A stretch of DNA of 64,000 bases, taken from positions 62,001 through 126,000 of the forward strand of contig CAOKXF010000002.1 in the NCBI GenBank assembly GCA_948473335.1, in the 5' to 3' direction. Positions 45,206-54,849 of this stretch are shown here, piece after piece (the stretch's first letter is position 1; each line of letters begins with the position of its first letter). A model generated the notes under the pieces. That model made no database searches and had not been told where the DNA came from. It saw only the letters and a program-made list of their open reading frames with translations. This DNA comes from an uncultured Clostridium sp. (GTDB lineage Bacteria > Bacillota > Clostridia > TANB77 > CAG-508). A program made the translations under genes and the position numbers.

Positions 45206-45250
45206 AAGAAAGGTGTGCATTTGTGAAATCGAAGATTTCGATGTACACAT
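45206..45250. repeat. Palindromic intergenic element, copy 2 (GTGTGCAT...AAATCgaaGATTT...ATGTACAC)
   Basis: Matches 466-509 in inverted orientation. Confidence 0.6.
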
Positions 45251-45376
45251 GTGTAGAAGAGCTCCGTTTTTGCTACACAAATCAAGGAAACCTAACCTTG
45301 TTGTATACGTAAAAATCTTCGATTTTTCCTATATAATATAAAAGGAGGAGAGATATTATATCCCCCCATGTCGAAG

Positions 45377-45568
45377 TTAAGCCATTTTCTTTCCGTTGAA
45401 TTTTGAATAACCAAAACAATATCCTGCTTTAAACTTTTTTGTATCGGTATCTTCAAATTTCCTCATTGGACATTTACTAGCGGCATCAAAACATCCTTCG
45501 CTGTATCCTTTTGTCCATTCTTCTCCCTGCTCATTGACTATGTCGTCATGTTTTTTACCACTTTGCAT
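45377..45568 (-). CDS. Small hypothetical protein (63 aa)
   Basis: MQSGKKHDDIVNEQGEEWTKGYSEGCFDAASKCPMRKFEDTDTKKFKAGYCFGYSKFNGKKMA; RBS upstream. Confidence 0.65.
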   Translation of the reverse strand: MQSGKKHDDIVNEQGEEWTKGYSEGCFDAASKCPMRKFEDTDTKKFKAGYCFGYSKFNGKKMA

Positions 45569-45639
45569 CTGGTATACCTCCTTGCATTTTTATACTATTA
45601 TACTATATTTTATGGTTATTGTAAACATAATTGCAATAT

Positions 45640-46440
45640 TTATAATCTTGCAAAATAAAGACTTAATATTAAAATACCTAAAATAACTCTGTAAATTGCA
45701 AAAATCTTAAAACTTCCCTTTTTCAAATAATTTAATAGAAATTTTATAACTATTATTCCTACTAAAAAACTAAATAATACTCCTAAGAAAAATGATAGTG
45801 TAAATTCAAAGCTAGTAATACTTACTAAAACTGCTGCACATATTATAGGTGTTGATAACAAAAATGAATACTTTGCTGCACTTTCTCTATCAATTTTTAA
45901 TGCTCTTGCTACTGTCATTGTTATTCCTGATCTTGATGTTCCTGGAAACGCAGCAGCTATTGCTTGCGATAATCCTATTAAAAATGACTGTTTAAATGTC
46001 ATATTTTCGTATTTTACTTTTGCTTCTGACTTTTTATCTACTAAATATAATACTATTCCTAATACTATTAATGCTATCGCTATTAGTGGCATTTCTATTC
46101 CGAATCTTTCACATAATGCATCTGACATTTTCTCTAATATCAAACTTAATATTCCTGTTGGTATTGTAGCTATTACAATATACCAAAATATTCTTCCTTC
46201 TGTTGTTTTTTTCTTTTTTACGACTTGCTCATATCCTCCTTTTATTAACTGTATCCAGTCTTTAAAGAAAAATAAAGTTATTGCAAGTAAAGTGCCTAAA
46301 TGTAATGCTATATCAAAACTTTCTGGCATTTCCCAATTAAATATCCAAGGTATTAAATTCAAATGTGCTGAACTTGATATTGGCAATAATTCTGTTAATC
46401 CTTGTACTATTCCTAAAAATATTGATTGTGCTATTGTCAT
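45640..46440 (-). CDS. uppP: Undecaprenyl-diphosphatase (BacA/UppP)
   Basis: IVQGLTELLPISSSAHLNLIPWIF; FPGTSRSGITMTVARAL. Confidence 0.97.
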   Translation of the reverse strand: MTIAQSIFLGIVQGLTELLPISSSAHLNLIPWIFNWEMPESFDIALHLGTLLAITLFFFKDWIQLIKGGYEQVVKKKKTTEGRIFWYIVIATIPTGILSLILEKMSDALCERFGIEMPLIAIALIVLGIVLYLVDKKSEAKVKYENMTFKQSFLIGLSQAIAAAFPGTSRSGITMTVARALKIDRESAAKYSFLLSTPIICAAVLVSITSFEFTLSFFLGVLFSFLVGIIVIKFLLNYLKKGSFKIFAIYRVILGILILSLYFARL

Positions 46441-46473
46441 TTTTTATTCCTCCGTTTTTTTAATCTTATGTTT

Positions 46474-47373
46474 TTAATTATATATTCCTAAAATATTATA
46501 TATTGTATTTTTTATATATACTGCTGATGTTAATGGTGATACTTTGCCTGGTAATGCTAATGCCCATATGTAGTTTAGCTTTAGCTCTCTTACTACTTTT
46601 TGGTCTACTCCTCCAGGTTTTGATGCTAAATCTATTATTAATGCATTGTTATTTATATAACTTAATTCGTTTTTTGTCAAGATAACTTTTGGAACTGTAT
46701 TTATTATTATATTATATCTCTCTAAATTTTTACTTAGTGTATTTATATTTGTGCTTTCATATCCTAAAGTTTCTATCCAAGCTATATCTTGCTTCTTTCT
46801 TGCAGCACAAGTTATATTTGCATCTAAAGCTTTAAACTTTTTTGCAACTACTTTTCCTACTCTTCCAAATCCTAATATTAAAATTTCACTTCCTTGTATG
46901 TTTATTTCTGTATTTTCTATCGCAACTTGTATTGTTCCTTCTGCTGTAGCTATTGTATTTAATACAGTTAATTCTTCTTGTTCCATTAAGTCTATTATTT
47001 TTATGTTTTTTGCTATTTCATAAACATTTTCTTTTATTGCTCCTGCTATAAAAGTTTTTTCACTATCATTTATCTGTTCTATTATTTCTCTTATTTTTAT
47101 ATTTTCTTTACAAAATGGCGCATTTAAGTTTTCTCCATCTTTCGATAATGGTACTGGACCTAAGACTATTTTAGATTTATCTATTGCTTCTTTTATATCT
47201 TTACAAATTTTTATTTTATTAGTGCCTTTATCTATATCAAATTTGTTTGTGTCTACTTCTTCGCTTTTATTCCATATTGTATTTATCCCATATACATAAA
47301 CTTGATTATCTTTACTCAACATCTCCGCTAATTTTACTGTTCTTAAATCTCCTCCTATAATTGAAAAATTCAT
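46474..47373 (-). CDS. Dipicolinate synthase subunit A-like protein
   Basis: FSIIGGDLRTVKLAEMLSKDNQVYVYG; LGPVPLSKDGENLNAPF; ILGFGRVGKVVAKKFKAL. Confidence 0.87.
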   Translation of the reverse strand: MNFSIIGGDLRTVKLAEMLSKDNQVYVYGINTIWNKSEEVDTNKFDIDKGTNKIKICKDIKEAIDKSKIVLGPVPLSKDGENLNAPFCKENIKIREIIEQINDSEKTFIAGAIKENVYEIAKNIKIIDLMEQEELTVLNTIATAEGTIQVAIENTEINIQGSEILILGFGRVGKVVAKKFKALDANITCAARKKQDIAWIETLGYESTNINTLSKNLERYNIIINTVPKVILTKNELSYINNNALIIDLASKPGGVDQKVVRELKLNYIWALALPGKVSPLTSAVYIKNTIYNILGIYN

Positions 47374-47504
47374 AATATCCCTACCTTTATATTAAAATTA
47401 ATTTTTTATATTACTTAATTTAAATATATTATTGGTATAAGATTTTATGAATTTCTTTTATTTTTTGCACTTATTACTTTTTTTATTTTTTATTCATTTT
47501 GTTA

Positions 47505-48743
47505 TTAATCGTCTCTCTCTTTCATTTCTTCTTGCTGTTCTTCTAATTCTTTTATTTCTTCAATTTCTTTATCTTCTTTTTTAGTCATTCTTATATTGTT
47601 ATATCCTAAATTTCTAGTAATTTCAAATGTTTCTTCTAAATGTTTTTTTACTTTTCTCTCTTTTTTACCTAATTTATCTTGTTTCTCTTCTATATTTTCT
47701 AAGTTTAATGGCATTTTTATTTTTGTCATTATTGTTATAAATAATGAATCATTTTTTATTTTTTCTGCTATTTTTTTAGGGTCACTTTCTAATGCTAAAT
47801 TTGCATAATTGATTGCTTTTTCTTTTTCTGCTTTCATAATTGATATACGTGCTAATTCAAAATATGAATCTGCTTCTAATTCTTCATTTTGACTTGTTTC
47901 TAAGAAATATTTTTCTGCTTCTTCTAATTCTTTAAATATCATTGCAATTTCTGCTAAACTGTATTTTGAGTTGTATTCTAATGTGTTCAAAAATGAAGAC
48001 TTTTCATAATACATTTTTGCATTTTGAAAATCATTTAACATTGTATATACTACTGCTATGTTATAATTTAAATCATAATTTGTAGGATTGTATTTTAATC
48101 CATCTAAATATACATATACTGCTTCTTTATATTTCTCTTGCTCTATTAGTATTTCTCCTAATAATTGAGTTGCTTGTGAATTTTCAGGTTGCTTTTGTAA
48201 TAATGAATTTAGCATCTCTGCCGCTTCATCTTTCTTCTCTAACGTATTTAGCATTTCTGCAACTTTATAATATGATTTGTAATCGTTTTTTTGTATTTCT
48301 ATTAATTGTATATACTCGTCTAGTGCTTTCCTTATTCCACCTTCTTTTTCATATATCTGTGCTAATAACTTGTGTCCTATATAACTTTGTGGATATTTTG
48401 TTATTAATTTATTTAGTTTTCTTTTTGCAACTTTCTTTTTAGCAAATAATAATTCTATTTCTACACTTATCGTTGTTACTACTTCTGAAAATAATATGTT
48501 TTTCTTTTCAATTATTAATATTATTGTTGGTAATACTATTGCTAATAGATAAATTATCACTTTTACTATTATATCAAAATTATCATTTAATACTAATTGG
48601 AAGAAGCTCGTTATTATTCCTACTGCTTCTAACATTAGTGATATTACATAACTTGTATCATTTCTTTGTATTATTTTTAAGAATATTATTACAAATAATG
48701 TAAATGCTATTATGTTAAAAATTAGTTGTTCTAATAATATCAT
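47505..48743 (-). CDS. Membrane-anchored TPR-repeat protein
   Basis: N-terminal TM helices followed by multiple TPR-like repeats (QLLGEILIEQEKYKEAVYVYLDGLKYNP...). Confidence 0.85.
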   Translation of the reverse strand: MILLEQLIFNIIAFTLFVIIFLKIIQRNDTSYVISLMLEAVGIITSFFQLVLNDNFDIIVKVIIYLLAIVLPTIILIIEKKNILFSEVVTTISVEIELLFAKKKVAKRKLNKLITKYPQSYIGHKLLAQIYEKEGGIRKALDEYIQLIEIQKNDYKSYYKVAEMLNTLEKKDEAAEMLNSLLQKQPENSQATQLLGEILIEQEKYKEAVYVYLDGLKYNPTNYDLNYNIAVVYTMLNDFQNAKMYYEKSSFLNTLEYNSKYSLAEIAMIFKELEEAEKYFLETSQNEELEADSYFELARISIMKAEKEKAINYANLALESDPKKIAEKIKNDSLFITIMTKIKMPLNLENIEEKQDKLGKKERKVKKHLEETFEITRNLGYNNIRMTKKEDKEIEEIKELEEQQEEMKERDD

Positions 48744-48765
48744 TTTATTCCTCTTTTACTTTTTA

Positions 48766-49962
48766 TTATTCATTTCTTGGATCTGGCCTTCCTCGCATGT
48801 CTCCTCTATCAAAATTTATATCTTCTTCTATGTCTAATTCTACTGACTTTTGTATTTCTTCCTCCGTTATTTTTCCTTTATCTACTGCTTTTTGTATTCT
48901 TCTTTGTATTGATTCTTGTATTTCTTCTTCATTTCCTCTATATAAAGAATTTAAATCGTCTTCGTATTTTTCTATTATGTTATCAATTATTCTTTGTTTC
49001 ATTTTATCTACATCTGGGTTATTTTCATTTTCTATTAAATCTACTTCATTTTCTGTATTCTCTGTTCCCCATGCCTTTTCCTGTTCTTTTTCTTTAGTTG
49101 TTTTTTCTTGTTTTATGCTTTCCCCTTGTTCTTGTATATCTTTCCCTATTCTTACATTTTCTCTAGATACATCTACTACTTGTGTTTCTATATATCCATA
49201 TTGACCTATCGTTACTGATAATTCTTTTGTTCCATTTTTATATCCATTGCCATTTATAGGCATTATTGCCTTTGGTGATTCTTTGTTTATTTCTTGCTTT
49301 TCTCTATCTATACTATATACTTGTTTCATCGTTGCTTTTGCTGGTTCTGTTCCTTTAGCTATTTCAAACTTGTCTTGATATTTTGCAACTAAGATATATG
49401 ATTTTAATTTTTCAGAATATGCCATTCCTATCTCTTTTGCACCTTGACATGTCTCTGCAAATTCGCTTTTAAATGTTTTATCAATAATTGGTCTATAATA
49501 TGTAATTTGTAAGTCTTCTCCATCTGGTGATAAGTCTTCTGAAATTTCTTTATTTTTGTCTTTTTTATTATTTTCTTTTTCTAATTCTTCTAATGTTCTT
49601 CCTTTTCTGTTCATATTTTTTAGCTTTTCTGCCATTTTAGAATCTTTCTCTAGCGCTTTTTCTGTTGCTAATGTTTGATTTGTTTCTGGTATTTCTACAC
49701 CTAATAAATTCATATCTTCGTCATACATTTTTAAATATTCTAGACCATCATTTATCTCTCTTAACATAAATATATCTTTTTCTACCATTTTCTTTTCGCC
49801 ATCTATTTCTTCCATGAACTCCATTTTTCCAATATATCTTACTTCTTCTACACTTATTTCTTTGTTGTCTTCTTGATTTGTTTCAAATATTTCTCTTTCT
49901 CTTTTGTCTCTTATCATTCTCATTTTTTCCATTATTTCTTGGTTTTCATCCATATTATTCAC
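48766..49962 (-). CDS. Uncharacterised 398-aa acidic protein
   Basis: Long ORF MNNMDENQEIMEKMRMIRDKREREIFETNQEDNKEISVEEVRYIGKMEF...; no family recognised. Confidence 0.75.
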   Translation of the reverse strand: MNNMDENQEIMEKMRMIRDKREREIFETNQEDNKEISVEEVRYIGKMEFMEEIDGEKKMVEKDIFMLREINDGLEYLKMYDEDMNLLGVEIPETNQTLATEKALEKDSKMAEKLKNMNRKGRTLEELEKENNKKDKNKEISEDLSPDGEDLQITYYRPIIDKTFKSEFAETCQGAKEIGMAYSEKLKSYILVAKYQDKFEIAKGTEPAKATMKQVYSIDREKQEINKESPKAIMPINGNGYKNGTKELSVTIGQYGYIETQVVDVSRENVRIGKDIQEQGESIKQEKTTKEKEQEKAWGTENTENEVDLIENENNPDVDKMKQRIIDNIIEKYEDDLNSLYRGNEEEIQESIQRRIQKAVDKGKITEEEIQKSVELDIEEDINFDRGDMRGRPDPRNE

Positions 49963-49985
49963 TCCTTCGTATAATTTTATTATTT

Positions 49986-51350
49986 CTATATAATCTCTGC
50001 TATCAAGTCATAATCTTTTACATCTATTATTTTACACTTTACAAATTGGTTGGTTAATTTTTGTACATCCTTTTTTGTATTCTTGATATATACTAATCCA
50101 TCTATCTCTGGTACATCTTGGCTTGTTCTTCCTACTATATATCTATTGTCAAATGTTGTTGTCTCTATCAATATTTCATATTCTTTATTGATTTTATTTT
50201 TCAACTTATTATTTGAAATTTCTTTTTGTGCTTGCATTATTTTATTATATCTTGATTTTTTTGTATTTCCATGTATCTGGTTTTCCATTCTGGCTGCTGG
50301 TGTTCCTTCTTCTTTTGAATACATAAATGTTCCTAATTTATCAAATTCTACCTTTTTTATAAATTCGTTTAGTTCATTGAATTGTTCTTGTGTTTCACCT
50401 GGAAATCCTACTATTAAGCTTGTCCTTAATGTTATTTCTGGTATTTCTTTTTTTATTTTTTGTATTAGTTTTTCTATTTCTTGTTTTGTTGTCTTTCTGT
50501 TCATCTTTTTTAACATCTCGTTTGATATATGTTGAATTGGTATATCTAAATATTTGCAAATTTTATCGTTGTTTTTTACTTCTTGTATTAGTTCTTCTGT
50601 TATTCCTTCAGGATATGAATATAAAAATCTAATCCATTTTATTCCTTCAATTTTTCTTAATTCTTGTAATAATTTTACTAACATTGACCTCCCATATATG
50701 TCTATTCCATATTTTGTTGTATCTTGTGCTATTAATATTATTTCCTTTATCCCTGTGCTTGCTAGTTTCTTCGCTTCTTCTAATATATCTTCTATCTTTC
50801 TACTTACAAATTTCCCTCGTATATATGGTATTGCACAATATGTACACATATTGCTACATCCTTCTCCTATTTTTATGTATGCATAATTATTTCCTGTTGT
50901 TATTACTCTGTTTTCATATTCTTCTTGCTTTAGCATTGGTAGTTCTTTTATTTTTGATACTTTTGTTATTGGTTCAAATTTTGTTTTTTCTATCTTTCCC
51001 TTTTTTATTAGATTTTCTATTTTATCCCAGAATTCTGGATATTCATCTATTCTTATAAATAAGTCTACCTCTGGTAATGCTTCTATTAATTCATTATAAT
51101 ATCTTTGTACTAAACATCCTATTACTATTAAATATTTACATTTATATTTTTTATATTCTGCCATTTCTAATATTGTATTTATTGCTTCTTCTTTAGATTC
51201 TTCTATGAATCCACATGTATTTATTATGATGATCTCTGCTTCTTCTGGTTTATTTTGTATTCTATATTTCTTATTTTTGAATTTTCCTATTATTGCTTCT
51301 GTATCTACTAAATTTTTGCTACATCCTAATGATACAAATCCTATCTCCAT
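49986..51350 (-). CDS. rimO: Ribosomal protein S12 methylthiotransferase
   Basis: EIGFVSLGCSKNLVDTEAIIG; IGEGCSNMCTYCAIPYIRGKFVSR; TRAM-like C-terminus. Confidence 0.96.
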   Translation of the reverse strand: MEIGFVSLGCSKNLVDTEAIIGKFKNKKYRIQNKPEEAEIIIINTCGFIEESKEEAINTILEMAEYKKYKCKYLIVIGCLVQRYYNELIEALPEVDLFIRIDEYPEFWDKIENLIKKGKIEKTKFEPITKVSKIKELPMLKQEEYENRVITTGNNYAYIKIGEGCSNMCTYCAIPYIRGKFVSRKIEDILEEAKKLASTGIKEIILIAQDTTKYGIDIYGRSMLVKLLQELRKIEGIKWIRFLYSYPEGITEELIQEVKNNDKICKYLDIPIQHISNEMLKKMNRKTTKQEIEKLIQKIKKEIPEITLRTSLIVGFPGETQEQFNELNEFIKKVEFDKLGTFMYSKEEGTPAARMENQIHGNTKKSRYNKIMQAQKEISNNKLKNKINKEYEILIETTTFDNRYIVGRTSQDVPEIDGLVYIKNTKKDVQKLTNQFVKCKIIDVKDYDLIAEII

Positions 51351-51411
51351 TCTCTATTTCCTTTCTTCATCATATAATACATAAGTTTCTTTTTGTGAAT
51401 TTTATTGTTTT

Positions 51412-52602
51412 TTAGTCTTTATGACTACATATATGTTTTCTTGTTAGTTCCATTAAATCTAACCTTGTAAATCCTTCTACTTGTGTTTTTGCTCTGTCGT
51501 TTTTTAATTCATTTTTTAGTAATTCTTCTATCTTTTGTTTATTTTCTTTGTTTTGCATATCTATATAGTCTATTATTATTATTCCTCCTATGTCTCTTAA
51601 TCTTAATTGATTTGCTATTTCTATTGTTGCTTCATAATTTACTTTATATACTGTTTCTTCTAAATTTTTACTTCCTGTGAATTTTCCTGTATTTACATCT
51701 ATTGCTGTTAGAGCTTCTGTTTTGTCTATTGTTATAAATCCTCCACAATTTAACCATACTTTTCTATTTTCTACTTTTTCGTTCTGCCTTTGTATATCAT
51801 TTGTTAAAAATAAATCTTCATTTTCTTTTATTTCTAATTTTATGTTTTTTATCTTTTCGTTTTCTTTTATTATGCTTTGGATATATTTATATTCTTCTTT
51901 ATCATTTACTATTATTTTTTCTAGTTTTTTATGTGCTATATCTATTATGATTTTTTCTATTATGTTTGGACTTTTTTGTAATAGTTGTGGTCTTTTTGAT
52001 GTATATTTATTGTATTTTTCTTCTATTTCATTCCATTCTTTTATTTTGTTATCTAGGTCTTTTTTTAGTTCTTCTTTTGTTTTTCCGATTGCTGCTGTTC
52101 TTATTACTGCACCTATATTAGATGGCAATATTTCTCTTAATATTTTTATTAATCTTTCTTTTTCTTCTTCGTCTTGTATTTTTTGTGATGCTGTTATTAT
52201 TTCCGTTCTTGGCATTAACATTATTAGCGTGCTTGGTAATCCTATATGTGTTGATATTCTTGCTCCTTTTTTTTCATTGCTGTCTTTTTTTACTTGTACT
52301 AATAATTTATCATTTACTTTTATTATTTTTCTTATATCCTGTTCTTCTTCATTTTCTAGTTGTATCTTTTTGTCTATTTGTGGTAATATATCTTTTACAT
52401 GTATAAAAGCATTTTTTTCAGTTCCTATATCTACAAACGCTGCTTGCATTCCTGGTAATATGTCTTTTACTATTCCTATATATATATTGCCTTCATTTTT
52501 ATTTTCTTCATCTTCTTCATTATATATTTCTTTTAATTTTCCATTTTCTAGTAGTGCTATTTCTCTTTTTTTTGCTTTCCTGTTTATTATTAATTCTAAC
52601 AT
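51412..52602 (-). CDS. Ribonuclease G/E family protein (C-terminally short)
   Basis: YIGIVKDILPGMQAAFVDIGTEKNAFIHVKDILP; TALTAIDVNTGKFTGSKNLEETVYKVNYEATIEIANQLRLRDIGGIIIIDYIDM. Confidence 0.94.
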   Translation of the reverse strand: MLELIINRKAKKREIALLENGKLKEIYNEEDEENKNEGNIYIGIVKDILPGMQAAFVDIGTEKNAFIHVKDILPQIDKKIQLENEEEQDIRKIIKVNDKLLVQVKKDSNEKKGARISTHIGLPSTLIMLMPRTEIITASQKIQDEEEKERLIKILREILPSNIGAVIRTAAIGKTKEELKKDLDNKIKEWNEIEEKYNKYTSKRPQLLQKSPNIIEKIIIDIAHKKLEKIIVNDKEEYKYIQSIIKENEKIKNIKLEIKENEDLFLTNDIQRQNEKVENRKVWLNCGGFITIDKTEALTAIDVNTGKFTGSKNLEETVYKVNYEATIEIANQLRLRDIGGIIIIDYIDMQNKENKQKIEELLKNELKNDRAKTQVEGFTRLDLMELTRKHICSHKD

Positions 52603-52678
52603 TCTAACCTCTTCCTTTTAGCTACATTCTTCCATTATTTCATTTGTACTTGTATATTGAATGTTTTACTATGCTTGT

Positions 52679-53236
52679 CTAGTTATATTTATTCATTGCT
52701 TTGTCTATTCCATTTCTTAATATTTCTTCTATTGCATCTCTTGCTTTTATTATTCCTTCATCTAATATTCTTCTGTCTTCTTTTGATATATGCCCTAATA
52801 CATATTTTATTTTGTCTTCTTTTCTTTCTTCTTTTCCTATCCCTACTCTTATTCTTTGTATTTCTTCTGTTCCTAAATTTTCTATTACTGATTTTACTCC
52901 ATTATGTCCTCCTGAACTTCCTTGTTTTCTTATTTTTATTGTTCCTTGCTTTATATCCATGTCATCATATATTATTATTATTTCTTTTTTTTTTGTTTTA
53001 TAAAAATGTGCTATTTCTCTTACACTTATTCCACTTAAATTCATGTATGTTTGTGGCTTTACTAGTATTACTTCTTGTCCTTCTATATTGCTTTTTGCAT
53101 ATAGACTGTTAAATTTATTTTTGTTTACTTGGATTTTGTGTTTTTCTGCTATTGCATTGATTACATCAAATCCCATATTATGCCTTGTTCCTGAATATTC
53201 TTCTTCTGGATTCCCTAATCCTACTATTATATACAT
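52679..53236 (-). CDS. pth: Peptidyl-tRNA hydrolase
   Basis: MYIIVGLGNPEEEYSGTRHNMGFDVINAIA; KPQTYMNLSG; IYDDMDIKQGTIKIRKQGSSGGHNGVKSV. Confidence 0.98.
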   Translation of the reverse strand: MYIIVGLGNPEEEYSGTRHNMGFDVINAIAEKHKIQVNKNKFNSLYAKSNIEGQEVILVKPQTYMNLSGISVREIAHFYKTKKKEIIIIYDDMDIKQGTIKIRKQGSSGGHNGVKSVIENLGTEEIQRIRVGIGKEERKEDKIKYVLGHISKEDRRILDEGIIKARDAIEEILRNGIDKAMNKYN

Positions 53237-53355
53237 TTTTGTTTCCTCTTTTTTCTTTTTTCCTATCTAGTATATCAAAACTTTTACTAAATATCAATAT
53301 TTTTGTTAATATTCTACACTTTTTACGCCTTTTTCCTTTGTTTTTTGAATTCTAA

Positions 53356-53392
53356 AAAGCTTAATTAAAGTTTTTTTCTTTAATTAAGCTTT
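53356..53392 (-). terminator. Intrinsic terminator after spoVS
   Basis: AAAGCTTAATTAAAG-T7-CTTTAATTAAGCTTT. Confidence 0.75.
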
Positions 53393-53463
53393 CTCTATTT
53401 TTATTTGCAGTTTTCTATATTTTATTAATACAGTTCTGCTTTTTATTTTTCTTCTTTAACGTC

Positions 53464-53727
53464 CTATTTTCTTGACTCGACAATCAACTTAATACCTGTT
53501 CTATCTTCCCCCTCTACTTCAACTTCCGCAAAGGCTGGTATACAGACTAAGTCTACTCCAGATGGTGCTACAAATCCTCTTGCTATAGCTACTGCCTTTA
53601 CTGCTTGATTTAGAGCTCCTGCTCCAATTGCTTGCATTTCTGCTTTTTGTGATTCTTTAACCAATCCTGCAATAGCTCCTGCTACTGAATTAGGATTTGA
53701 TTTGGATGAAATTTTTAAAACTTCCAT
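53464..53727 (-). CDS. spoVS: Stage V sporulation protein S
   Basis: MEVLKISSKSNPNSVAGAIAGLVKESQKAEMQAIGAGALNQAVKAVAIARGFVAPSGVDLVCIPAFAEVEVEGEDRTGIKLIVESR. Confidence 0.98.
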   Translation of the reverse strand: MEVLKISSKSNPNSVAGAIAGLVKESQKAEMQAIGAGALNQAVKAVAIARGFVAPSGVDLVCIPAFAEVEVEGEDRTGIKLIVESRK

Positions 53728-54014
53728 TTTCTTTTGCCTCCTATTTTTTATTTTTGTTGCAACTTTTTACGTTTTGTATTTTACATTATATGGAAAAAGT
53801 TGTCTAGCATTTTTTTGAATTTTTTATTGTTTTTCATCGCATCTTTTTACTTTGTTCGACTTATTTTTTATAAAATATATTTTTATCCATTTTGTATAAA
53901 ATTTTTTTTATTTTATATTAAAGTTTTTTTATTTCTTTTTTCGAAAATAACATGTTATTTTTGCTTTATATAAAACCAAAAATTCATATTGTTTCATATA
54001 AAATAAAAAGGTAT

Positions 54015-54785
54015 CTAATATGATACTCTTTTTATTTCTGTCGCCTTATTATTTTCATCATTGATTTCAAATATTACTCCATTGAACTTACATTCTCCTT
54101 CTGCTAGTTTGTATCTCTCTGGCAATGTTGTTTCTAATCTTTTTACTGATGCTGATATGTCCATTCCAATTACTGAGTTTATTGGTCCTGTCATTCCTAT
54201 GTCTGTTATATATGCTGTCCCTTTTGGTAATATTGTTTCATCAGCAGTTGCTACATGTGTATGTGTTCCAAATATGCCTGTTACCTTTCCATCTAAATAA
54301 TATCCTAATGCTATTTTTTCTGCTGTTGCTTCAGCATGGAAATCTATAAATATCATGTCTACTTGTTTTTCTACTTCTTCTATTATTTCTTTTGTGATTA
54401 AAAATGGATTTTCGGTTAGTATGTTTATATCTACTCTTCCCATTGCATTTATTACTGCTATTTTCTTTCCTTTGCATTCATATATGCCATATCCATTTCC
54501 TGGTACTCCTTTAGGATAATTTGCTGGTCTTATTAGTTGTGGATGATCTATGAATTTAAATATATCTCTTTTTCCCCAAGTATGATTTCCCATTGTTATT
54601 ACATTTGTTCCACTTTTTAATATTTCATTGAAGTTTTTTTCTGTTATTCCCATCCCCCCTGCTGAATTTTCTCCATTTGTTATTACAAAATCTATTTTTT
54701 CTTCTTCTTTTATTTTTGGTAATATATTTTTTAACTTCTCTACTCCTGACTCTCCTACAATATCTCCTACTGCTAAAATTTTCAT
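54015..54785 (-). CDS. YmdB-family metallophosphoesterase
   Basis: MKILAVGDIVGESGVEKL; VITNGENSAGGMGITEKNFNEILKSGTNVITMGNHTWGKRDI. Confidence 0.95.
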   Translation of the reverse strand: MKILAVGDIVGESGVEKLKNILPKIKEEEKIDFVITNGENSAGGMGITEKNFNEILKSGTNVITMGNHTWGKRDIFKFIDHPQLIRPANYPKGVPGNGYGIYECKGKKIAVINAMGRVDINILTENPFLITKEIIEEVEKQVDMIFIDFHAEATAEKIALGYYLDGKVTGIFGTHTHVATADETILPKGTAYITDIGMTGPINSVIGMDISASVKRLETTLPERYKLAEGECKFNGVIFEINDENNKATEIKRVSY

Positions 54786-54849
54786 TTTATCCCTTCTTTC
54801 TGCTTTTTCGTTATTGATTCTAACATATCTGTTTTTTTATTACAAGTAT

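Noticed and set aside
45085-45376. T-box or amino-acid riboswitch in front of alaS
   Set aside because: No T-box core (GGGTGGNACCGCG-like) seen; the hairpins present are the intergenic palindrome and a terminator-like stem.
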